The notes beneath the pieces are model-generated. The model was not told where the DNA came from and ran no database searches. It was given only the letters and a program-made list of their open reading frames with translations. From Olivibacter sp. SDN3 (GTDB lineage Bacteria > Bacteroidota > Bacteroidia > Sphingobacteriales > Sphingobacteriaceae): a stretch of DNA of 64,000 bases. Of this stretch, positions 36,773 through 43,919 are shown piece after piece (the stretch's first letter is position 1; each line of letters starts with the position of its first letter). The stretch is taken from assembly GCF_014334135.1 (NCBI RefSeq), contig NZ_CP060497.1, positions 3,906,001-3,970,000 on the forward strand, in the 5' to 3' direction. A program made the translations under genes and the position numbers.

Positions 36773-37414
36773 TTAACATCGAATAAATTCTTTGTGCAGC
36801 CTATAAAGGATGAGTCCCAAATTGTCCTTTGCTCCAGTCTTTTTAATCATTTGTTCCCGAATTTCTTCTACTTTTCGTTTTGTCGTAAAAAGTCTATAGG
36901 CGATATCCCGATTAGCATGACCGTATACCATTAAATCTAATATCTCCTTTTCTTTTTCGGTTAAGGTAACGTTTGCATTAAATGATGCGATATGTGCCTC
37001 GAATTCGCTCAAACGGTGAAAAAGTTTTGCGGTTAGATCGACATCAATATAATCATTGCCTTGATAGACGTAATTTAAAGCAAATAGTAGCCCATCCTTA
37101 TCTAAGTTTTTGGCGATATAACCATTTACGCCGGCACTTATGAGTTTTAAAGCGTGCTTAATACCGTTGATGTCGTCCATCACAACAATCTTTAATTGAT
37201 TGTTCGTTAATTTAGCATTTTCGATAATATGCAATACGGTGTCGACATTTTGATCAACTACCAGTAATAAGACGTCTATACCGTAAAAATCGTAAGCTGA
37301 GATAGCCGTAAGAGACTCGTTTTTACCAATATCAATTTTTTCTTGCAGAAGTAGCTCAGCTAATGCATATCGACGAATGGAATTTTCATCTCCTATCGCT
37401 ATTTTATATTTCAT
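36773..37414 (-). CDS. LuxR-type response regulator with degenerate receiver (paralogue)
   Basis: A 213-residue paralogue of the regulator at 31430. The receiver position for the phospho-acceptor holds Val52 (DVLLLVVDQN), with Asp54 two residues later as in the other copy. The conserved lysine is kept here (YIAKN). The C-terminal helix-turn-helix 'LTEKEKEILDLMVYGHANRDIAYRLFTTKRKVEEIREQMIKKTGA' is nearly the same as in the paralogue, which suggests similar DNA targets. No kinase nearby. Confidence 0.88.
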   Translation of the reverse strand: MKYKIAIGDENSIRRYALAELLLQEKIDIGKNESLTAISAYDFYGIDVLLLVVDQNVDTVLHIIENAKLTNNQLKIVVMDDINGIKHALKLISAGVNGYIAKNLDKDGLLFALNYVYQGNDYIDVDLTAKLFHRLSEFEAHIASFNANVTLTEKEKEILDLMVYGHANRDIAYRLFTTKRKVEEIREQMIKKTGAKDNLGLILYRLHKEFIRC

Positions 37415-37859
37415 ATTAAGAGATAATAGTTACAAACCAATTATAATTCCTTTAACTCCTTTAAGTTGTTTTAATAACTAAATAACAACTGACCGGTATA
37501 AGTGTTTGACTTACGATTAAGGGGGTGTGAAATTGTTGGATCCATTATACCTTGTACCGCCAACTCACCATTGGTGTTTGGCGAGAATATTGAATTCGTT
37601 CAGCTTATCTGTTTTATCGCTAATTGCTTGATAGCTCCTTTAACGTTTGCTGTCTCAGTAAATCTACTATTGTAAATGGCATCATTTGTCTTCTATTCAC
37701 CTGAGATCCCCGCGTGATCCCCATGTGATCCGCCTAATATCCGCTTTTACCCCCCTAAAAGCGTACTATTAGTGAACTAATAGGGGCTAAGTAGGGACTG
37801 AATGGGAAGGGGATGGCGTGTGGAGGTAACTTGAAAGTATCTTTTCTTTCTGTCGGCCG
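37415..37859. repeat. intergenic region with paired 11-base repeats and hairpins
   Basis: No gene seen. From 37705 the spacer holds three units of about 11 bases beginning GATCC (gatccccgcgt, gatccccatgt, gatccgcctaa), a hairpin CGCTTTTA-CCCCCC-TAAAAGCG (37742-37763), a second hairpin CTATTAGT-GA-ACTAATAG (37766-37783), and three purine-rich units of about 11 bases (taggggctaag, tagggactgaa, tgggaagggga). Another imperfect hairpin lies at 37558-37583. Confidence 0.55.
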
Positions 37860-38012
37860 TCATACCTTTTTTACCGCTGTCAGGTGGGCGGCTTTTTCTT
37901 TGCTCATTCCGTCATCTCGCAATGCGTCATACTTTTTATCGTCCCTGATTTGCTTTCCATGATTCTTGGCTATAACATTTATGTTTATCAGGTTATTAAT
38001 AATACGTGCCAT
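37860..38012 (-). CDS. DUF7218-like small protein
   Basis: A 50-residue protein whose C-terminal two thirds reads 'AKNHGKQIRDDKKYDALRDD' followed by 'GMSKEKAAHLTAVKKV'. This is the (K)xHG-x-x-(I/V)-(K/R)-DD-x-x-Y-x-x-LR-x-x-GMSKEKAA pattern I associate with DUF7218, small proteins found in many soil bacteria. ATG at 38012, stop TGA. The N-terminal 15 residues (MARIINNLIN...) do not match the family and a shorter start is possible. Function unknown. Confidence 0.65.
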   Translation of the reverse strand: MARIINNLININVIAKNHGKQIRDDKKYDALRDDGMSKEKAAHLTAVKKV

Positions 38013-38082
38013 ATGATGTAACTGGTACAAAATTTAAACCACACTCCTTTGCCATACTCGACAAATATTCGATCTTCCTAAA

Positions 38083-38289
38083 TTATTGCCCTCCTGTATC
38101 TGTCTCTTTACCGATACTATCTGTTTGCATGGGATACATTTTTTCTGACAAAGTAGAATCTGGCGGAGCGGGTGCGTTGATCGTATCGGCGTCAAATTGC
38201 TCTTCCACGTCATCAGGTGATTGGCTATCACAACCACAGCCTGAAAAAAATACGCTCGACATCACGATTGAATAAATTATGTTTCTCAT
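38083..38289 (-). CDS. small lipoprotein
   Basis: A 68-residue protein with a short signal peptide and lipobox FSGC, then a hydrophilic, Asp/Pro/Thr-rich tail. The ATG at 38289 (MRNIIYS) is preferred over a longer frame because it places the signal peptide at the N-terminus. Function unknown. Confidence 0.6.
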   Translation of the reverse strand: MRNIIYSIVMSSVFFSGCGCDSQSPDDVEEQFDADTINAPAPPDSTLSEKMYPMQTDSIGKETDTGGQ

Positions 38290-38645
38290 AACGGTGTATG
38301 GATTGTTGTTTACATTCAACAATGTTTGGCGTAATAAGTTTACTTCGCGTGGTTATTGATTATTGGTAGAAGTTTTTGATTATTTGTGTGTTTTTGGACT
38401 GATTTTTACTATGTACTAAAATCTATATAAGTTGTCGCTCTTTTCTGAGTATGTTGTTCATATTGATTCCCAAATTCGTGGCATGGTACTGCTTCTTTAG
38501 TCGCTGAGGATATGCAGATGCCCGCCTGTACGAATCTCAACTATTGGCAGAAATATTGAATTTGTTATTAACATATCCTGAGGTAATTCGTGTCAATCCC
38601 GTAAATATTATAGCTAACACATCATAAATTTAAAAAAGGCAGATT
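38290..38645. other. 356-base intergenic region
   Basis: AT-rich divergent spacer between a small lipoprotein gene and a small hypothetical gene. I see no open frame, terminator or repeat of note. Confidence 0.5.
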
Positions 38646-38834
38646 ATGGAAATTACAATGAAAGAACCAGGTACCGAAATGGACGTTACACTACAGGTGG
38701 TGCCAGAAGATTACAATGGCGAGCAAGGTCTTCGGATTATTTATCCGAGCAAAGATTTTTTTGTGATGACGCAGAAAGGTGGGGAATGGAAAGTAGTCGA
38801 TGAAGAACATATCAGTCCTTGGAACATGTTTTAA
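38646..38834 (+). CDS. small hypothetical protein
   Basis: A 62-residue acidic cytoplasmic protein (MEITMKEPGTEMDVTLQVVP..., ending SPWNMF) with alternating beta-strand character. A purine-rich AAAAAAGGCAG stretch precedes the ATG. No family recognised, but codon use and composition look genuine. Confidence 0.55.
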   Translation: MEITMKEPGTEMDVTLQVVPEDYNGEQGLRIIYPSKDFFVMTQKGGEWKVVDEEHISPWNMF

Positions 38835-38996
38835 CGGATTACAAGGGCCAAAAATATCCACTTGTATTTTACCGGACAGGTATAAATACGTTGTATTTCT
38901 TGTTACAAATACGTTTTCGCGATTTAATTAGCCATTAGCGAAACAGCAAAGTGATAATTGCATAAATGTTGATGTAAGGCCTATCCGACAAATGGT

Positions 38997-39206
38997 TTGT
39001 CGAAAAAAAATCACCTGATCGAATCGATAGCAGAAGTATCTTGTCTTATCGTGGTGTCCATTAGTGGCGCTTTTGCGGTGGCCGTGTCCCGGTCAAAAGC
39101 TTCGGTACCAGACCCAGATCGCCCACAAGCGAAGGAAATACATATTATCAGTGACAAAACAATTGCTTGGATTACTTTTTTCATAATACTAAGTTATTTT
39201 GTATAA
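38997..39206 (+). CDS. possible small two-span membrane protein
   Basis: A 69-residue frame starting with TTG, with two hydrophobic segments (about 11-30 and 56-69) around a polar loop. It lies 36 bases before lspA. Without an ATG or homologue I recognise, it is tentative. Confidence 0.35.
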   Translation: MSKKNHLIESIAEVSCLIVVSISGAFAVAVSRSKASVPDPDRPQAKEIHIISDKTIAWITFFIILSYFV

Positions 39207-39242
39207 TTACAACTAAACCTGTGTAATGTTTAGATAGGATGT

Positions 39243-39740
39243 ATGAAAGTGAAAAGTATTTCAAGAAGTACATTGGCCCTACTGTTAGTGATATGTAATA
39301 TTAGCTGTGATCAGCTATCGAAAAATATTGTTCGTGAGCATGTTGCTTATTATGATCAAATACCTGTCATCCCAAATTACGTTACACTGACAAAGGTGGA
39401 AAATGCTGGCGCTTTTCTTAGTTTAGGCTCAGCACTGCCGGATATATTGAGAATGGCACTATTAACACTGTTACCTTTGCTGGTACTGGCTTACGGTTTA
39501 TATCTGCTGTTTGTACGGCGGTCTACACCGGGCGTATTTATGATAGGTTTAAGTTTCGTCCTTGGAGGTGGGATCGGAAATTTGATTGATAGACTATTGT
39601 ACGGCTCGGTTACTGACTTTTTACATATTGATTTTATTGTTTTTCAAACAGGTATCTTCAATATGGCAGATGTTTCTATTTTGATTGGAATAGCTCTACT
39701 GTTTTACCATATTTATCTCGCCAAAGGGTCGAAGTCGTAG
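39243..39740 (+). CDS. lspA: lipoprotein signal peptidase (signal peptidase II)
   Basis: Removes signal peptides from lipid-modified prolipoproteins in the inner membrane. The 165-residue protein has four membrane spans and the aspartyl-protease pair Asp116 (GNLIDR) and Asp143 (FNMADVSI), with 'KVENAGAFLSLG' matching the conserved NxGAxF region. The window's many lipoproteins would be its substrates, though Bacteroidota may carry more than one lspA copy. Confidence 0.95.
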   Translation: MKVKSISRSTLALLLVICNISCDQLSKNIVREHVAYYDQIPVIPNYVTLTKVENAGAFLSLGSALPDILRMALLTLLPLLVLAYGLYLLFVRRSTPGVFMIGLSFVLGGGIGNLIDRLLYGSVTDFLHIDFIVFQTGIFNMADVSILIGIALLFYHIYLAKGSKS

Positions 39741-39971
39741 ACACCTCCTCTAATTGTCGTTTTTGTACATCGTCCTGCGAGAGCAGGAGAGCGGATGGCA
39801 GGGGGGGGTGAATGTTTTAAAACCTATACTGAGGGTTCTAACACGTCATAGGCATATTGTTATAACCCAGTTTTCATATATAAAATTTTGTGTTGCTTGA
39901 TAAAAGCATTATTTTGGTTAAATCGTGGTTACGATAAATAATCTTTTATTAATCTTAATACGTTAATTTAT

Positions 39972-40550
39972 ATGAATGAAGAGATAAATCAGCCGTTACC
40001 AGTGGCTTATAACGATATAAGAGAAGCAACCAAGCAGTCCGGTTTTTCAATGGCTTCTGATATATTGACATGTTCGCTGCTCCGAACGCTTGCAGGAACA
40101 AAACCGTCAGGTAGATTTCTTGAATTGGGAACAGGAACAGGGCTTTCAACTGCTTGGATTTTAGATGGTATGGATAGTTGTTCCTATCTCATCTCTATTG
40201 ATAATGATGCTCAATTTATAAAAGTTGCTCACCGTTTTCTCGGTAAGAATGAGCAGCTGAATCTCATAAATACGGATAGCGGAGAATGGATCACCAACAA
40301 TAAGGGACAGAAATTTGATTACATTTTTGCAGATACCTGGCATGGTAAATATACCCTATTGGAGGAGGTTTTGGCGCTATTAAATAAAGGAGGCCTTTAT
40401 ATCATAGATGATATGCTGCCTCAACCTAATTGGCCGAGTGGGCATTCAGAAAAAGCGACCACTCTTATTAAATATTTGGAAAGTAGGGATGATTTATTAT
40501 TAACTAAGCAAACTTGGGCGACTGGAATAGTTGTAGCAGTGAAAAAGTGA
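39972..40550 (+). CDS. class I SAM-dependent methyltransferase (O-methyltransferase-like)
   Basis: A 192-residue methyltransferase with the SAM motif FLELGTGTGLSTAW (about 46-59), an acidic residue at 'LISIDND', and 'YIFADTWHGKYTLLEEVLALLNKGGLYIIDDMLP', which resembles catechol-type O-methyltransferases. Substrate unknown. Single gene. Confidence 0.88.
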   Translation: MNEEINQPLPVAYNDIREATKQSGFSMASDILTCSLLRTLAGTKPSGRFLELGTGTGLSTAWILDGMDSCSYLISIDNDAQFIKVAHRFLGKNEQLNLINTDSGEWITNNKGQKFDYIFADTWHGKYTLLEEVLALLNKGGLYIIDDMLPQPNWPSGHSEKATTLIKYLESRDDLLLTKQTWATGIVVAVKK

Positions 40551-40695
40551 CAAATTTCCTTCAAATTGAGATTTTCATGACGATTTATATTAAAGGTAAC
40601 TATTTGCTATTTTATGTAATTCGATCTTGTTTCTCAATATTTCACATTATTTCACAAAAAATGAAAACATTTTTTTAGGACATTTGTTAGCATGG

Positions 40696-40712
40696 TAGGT
40701 TTAGGTTGATTA
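40696..40712 (+). repeat. TAGGTTTAGGTTGATTA element ahead of a terminator (copy 2)
   Basis: This 17-mer is identical to 59207-59223. It lies 17 bases before the terminator at 40730. Its 11-base core also precedes the terminator near 7190 in the matching orientation. Confidence 0.6.
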
Positions 40713-40729
40713 AAAAAACATAAGTTTTG

Positions 40730-40757
40730 CCCGGCTACCCCAATGCCGGGTTTTTTT
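40730..40757 (+). terminator. intrinsic terminator
   Basis: CCCGGC (40730-40735) and GCCGGG (40745-40750) with a 9-base loop, followed by seven T residues. It is 180 bases beyond the methyltransferase gene, so it ends either a long 3' untranslated region or a small RNA. Confidence 0.9.
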
Positions 40758-40766
40758 ATAACGGGA

Positions 40767-40997
40767 TTATTTTAATTCTTCGTAATCTTGGAATTTCCAT
40801 GACCCTAATTCGTCTTTAGCATAAGATACTTTATATTTTTTTTCCCCAATAGATATATCGAAACTGAAAGGTTCATCTTTTTTTGTCTCATCCTTGTAAT
40901 CATTTAATAGCCCATCGGCATATTCTTCAATTTGTTCTTTTGAAAATTCTTCGTTCATAACGTATTCAATTAATGTTTTACCTATCAAACTTAGCAT
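40767..40997 (-). CDS. small hypothetical protein
   Basis: A 76-residue acidic, lysine-rich protein. The core 'NEEFSKEQIEEYADGLLNDY' is helical and 'KKYKVSYAKDELGSWKFQDYEELK' looks beta-like. Start uncertain: ATG at 40997 or at 40958. No family recognised. Confidence 0.5.
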   Translation of the reverse strand: MLSLIGKTLIEYVMNEEFSKEQIEEYADGLLNDYKDETKKDEPFSFDISIGEKKYKVSYAKDELGSWKFQDYEELK

Positions 40998-41137
40998 ATT
41001 GTATTTGAAATTCAAACTTGTGAATGAGCATATTTTACGCCATCAAAAATTAGGCAATCGGTTGCGTTTACAATGGATTTGTTAATGCCTTGTTTGAAGC
41101 TTATATTTGATCTCCACATATATAAAACCTGAATTTT

Positions 41138-42964
41138 ATGCGATTGTTTTTAATATTCTTTTGTTGTGTATGGAGTTGCCTTGGCTATGCCCAGCATAAA
41201 TCGACGGTTTCAGTAATTCCAGAACCGATGTCTTTGGAAGTGATGAACGGAAATTTGATACTTGACCAAACTGTTTTTATCAAGTATCAGAAACCAGAAG
41301 AAGAGCAGGTTGCGCAGCTATTTCAAAAGTTCCTTAAAAGTAATTATGCTTTTGAACTGCGCAGATATACCGGAAACGAAAAAGGAAACACCATAGATTT
41401 TGTGCTGGATGAAAGCATGAAGGATGAAGCTTACCATATCGATATTGATAATGAAGGTGCAAAAATCAAGGGAAGTACATCCGGACTGTTTTATGCGTTG
41501 CAAACTTTACAACAGTTGATGCCTTTAGACCGTAATCAATCTTTATACCTGCCTTATGTGAAAATCGATGATGAACCACGCTTTGCCTACCGCGGCCTGA
41601 TGTTAGATGTAGGAAGATATTTCTTTTCTACCGATTACTTGAAGAAATTTATTGATCTGATGGCTCAGTATAAACTGAATGTCTTCCATTGGCACCTGAC
41701 AGAAGATGCTGGTTGGCGTATTGAAATAAAAAAATATCCGCGTTTGACAGCAATTGGTTCAAAACGTGCAGGTACGCAAACTGGCCATAAACCGGAGGAC
41801 TTTGATCCAACTCCTCATGAGGGCTATTATACGCAGGAAGAAGCCAAAGAGATCGTAGCTTATGCCAAAGAAAGAAATATTACCGTAATTCCTGAGTTTG
41901 ATATGCCTGGGCATACGATGTCTGTGTTGGCCGCTTACCCCGAATTTGGCTGTACCGATGGGCCTTTTGAAGTACCTGTTAAATGGGGTATTAAAGAAGA
42001 TGTGCTGTGCGTGGGAAAAGAAGAAACCTATGCTTTTGTAAACGACGTACTAGATGAGCTAATAGCTATTTTTCCATCGCCATATATACATATCGGTGGT
42101 GATGAAGCACCTAAAAGTCGGTGGAAAGAGTGCGTTACTTGTCAGCAGCGGATGAAAGAAGAAGGATTGAAAGATGAAGAAGAGCTGCAGAGTTATTTTA
42201 TTCATCGTGTGGAAAAATATATTAATAGTAAAGGAAGAAATATTATTGGTTGGGATGAAATATTGGAGGGCGGTTTAGCTCCAAATGCTACTGTAATGAG
42301 CTGGCGTGGTGAAGAAGGTGGGATAGCTGCGGCTAAGCAGGGGCACGAAGTAATTATGACACCTAATAATTATCTTTATCTTGATTACTACCAATCTAAA
42401 GATCATGAAGCTGAACCAGTAAATATTGGGGGGGATCTTCCGCTATCAAAAGTTTATAGTTATGAACCTTTCACGGAAAAACTGCATTTGGATGAACAAA
42501 AGTTCATCAAGGGTATACAAGGAAATGTTTGGATGGAATATATTCATACGGAAGACAAAGTAGATTATATGACGTGGCCCAGGGCTTTAGCCCTAGCTGA
42601 AATTGCTTGGTCGCCGTCGACAAAAAAAGACTATAATCATTTTATAAACAAATTATCAAAGCCGTTAGCGCATTTAGACCAGCAAAGCATAGTGTTTCGT
42701 ATTCCGGAACCATTGGCATTTTTAAACTTGGCAGACTCGACGGTTACTGCAGACAATAATCAACAGGTTACCGTAGATTTAACACCTGTAGTTGAAGGGA
42801 CGCGTGTCTTTTATACCTTGGACGGGAGTGATCCTAGCCTACAGCAAAATGAGTTTACAGAGCCTGTGTTTTTGAATTTGACTGAAGGGCCGATTACAGT
42901 TAAGTATTTCCAGGTTTTACCCTCGGGTAGAAAGAGTGCGATATATCAAATGAAGTATGAATAA
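41138..42964 (+). CDS. beta-N-acetylhexosaminidase, GH20
   Basis: Releases terminal N-acetylglucosamine or N-acetylgalactosamine from glycans outside the cytoplasm. The 608-residue protein has a signal peptide ending near GYAQ, a GH20b N-terminal domain (about 25-145), the GH20 barrel with catalytic Asp322-Glu323 (IGGDEAPKSRW), and a C-terminal chitobiase-type immunoglobulin-like domain (about 525-608, 'YTLDGSDPS'). Located 65 bases upstream of a GntR regulator gene and next to mannose-processing genes, which fits breakdown of N-glycans. Confidence 0.94.
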   Translation: MRLFLIFFCCVWSCLGYAQHKSTVSVIPEPMSLEVMNGNLILDQTVFIKYQKPEEEQVAQLFQKFLKSNYAFELRRYTGNEKGNTIDFVLDESMKDEAYHIDIDNEGAKIKGSTSGLFYALQTLQQLMPLDRNQSLYLPYVKIDDEPRFAYRGLMLDVGRYFFSTDYLKKFIDLMAQYKLNVFHWHLTEDAGWRIEIKKYPRLTAIGSKRAGTQTGHKPEDFDPTPHEGYYTQEEAKEIVAYAKERNITVIPEFDMPGHTMSVLAAYPEFGCTDGPFEVPVKWGIKEDVLCVGKEETYAFVNDVLDELIAIFPSPYIHIGGDEAPKSRWKECVTCQQRMKEEGLKDEEELQSYFIHRVEKYINSKGRNIIGWDEILEGGLAPNATVMSWRGEEGGIAAAKQGHEVIMTPNNYLYLDYYQSKDHEAEPVNIGGDLPLSKVYSYEPFTEKLHLDEQKFIKGIQGNVWMEYIHTEDKVDYMTWPRALALAEIAWSPSTKKDYNHFINKLSKPLAHLDQQSIVFRIPEPLAFLNLADSTVTADNNQQVTVDLTPVVEGTRVFYTLDGSDPSLQQNEFTEPVFLNLTEGPITVKYFQVLPSGRKSAIYQMKYE

Positions 42965-42998
42965 TGATACATAGAATAAATAAGCGGTTTGCTTTTAT

Positions 42999-43030
42999 TG
43001 TATAAACATATATATTTGTTTGTTTATACA
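42999..43030. promoter_or_regulatory. inverted repeat overlapping the GntR start (candidate operator)
   Basis: TGTATAAACA (42999-43008) and TGTTTATACA (43021-43030) form a perfect 10-base inverted repeat with 22-base centre spacing, ending at the first base of the GntR start codon. A regulator bound here would repress its own gene. Confidence 0.6.
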
Positions 43031-43758
43031 TGAAACTTCATTCGGATTCCAAAAATAAAAAACCCTTACATATCCAAGCGGAAGAGCTGATTAGGGATAT
43101 GATCAGGAAGTTGCCCTACGCAGAGGGTGCCTATCTTCCTAATGAGCTGGAATTAGCTGCTTCCCTGGGAATTTCAAGGACTACGCTTCGTCAAGCGCTG
43201 AATAAAATGGTATATGATGGACTTCTGGTGCGTAAAAAGGGCGCTGGAACGAAAGTCGCCGATAAGGTAATCAGTTCAAAATCCAATAGATGGCTAAGTT
43301 TTTCACAGGAAATGAAAGCTCGGGGAATTCCTATTAAAAATTACGAGTTATTGGTAAGTTGGGTTTCTCCGAATGAACAGGTAGCTGATTTTTTTAAAAT
43401 AAAACCTACTGAAAAGGTGCTGATGCTTAGACGGCTTAGAGGAAATCTTCACCAACCTTTCGTTTTGTTTGTTTCCTATTTCCACCCATCTATAGGTTTT
43501 ACGGGTGAAGAAAACTTTATACGCCCGCTCTATGATATTATGGAGCACGATTATAATGTGCGGGCACAGCTTTCAAGAGAAGAGATTAGTGCGATGGCTG
43601 CGGGTAAAGAGCTTGCTGTTAAGCTGGATATTGAAGAGGGAAGCCCGGTATTATGTAGAAGGCGATTGGTATATGATCAGGATCAAAATCCCATTGAATA
43701 TAATTTAGGCTATTACAAGGCAGAAAGTTTTGTGCTTACCTTTGATAGCGCTCGCTAA
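43030..43758 (+). CDS. GntR family (HutC/UTRA) transcriptional regulator
   Basis: A 242-residue regulator with an N-terminal winged helix (about 8-75; 'YLPNELELAASLGISRTTLRQALNKM') and a C-terminal UTRA ligand-binding domain (about 95-240) typical of sugar-phosphate sensors. Position between GH20 and the mannose genes suggests it controls this locus, perhaps sensing mannose-6-phosphate or GlcNAc-6-phosphate. Palindromic sites flank its gene. Confidence 0.92.
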   Translation: MKLHSDSKNKKPLHIQAEELIRDMIRKLPYAEGAYLPNELELAASLGISRTTLRQALNKMVYDGLLVRKKGAGTKVADKVISSKSNRWLSFSQEMKARGIPIKNYELLVSWVSPNEQVADFFKIKPTEKVLMLRRLRGNLHQPFVLFVSYFHPSIGFTGEENFIRPLYDIMEHDYNVRAQLSREEISAMAAGKELAVKLDIEEGSPVLCRRRLVYDQDQNPIEYNLGYYKAESFVLTFDSAR

Positions 43759-43766
43759 AATAGTTG

Positions 43767-43915
43767 TATGTATATACATATTTAATTTTCTATTTTTTTG
43801 CTTATTCCTGATTTTCAATTGGTTGATCCGAACATCTGAAAATATATTCCAAAAACCTTGCTTATATGTATGTACATATGTATGTTTGCTTATGTAATTG
43901 ATAAGCCATACATAT
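43767..43915. promoter_or_regulatory. palindromic candidate operators upstream of the isomerase gene
   Basis: TATGTATATACATA (43767-43780) is a perfect palindrome. ATATGTATG (43864-43872) recurs inverted as CATACATAT (43907-43915), and the latter runs into TATAAACAT, a string also present in the site at 42999. These fit repeated binding of the adjacent GntR protein. Confidence 0.5.
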
Positions 43916-43919
43916 AAAC

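Noticed and set aside
32205-38890. GTATAAATACG found in two spacers (32205-32215 and 38880-38890)
   Set aside because: An 11-base match is expected by chance in AT-rich spacers of this total length, and the surrounding bases do not match.
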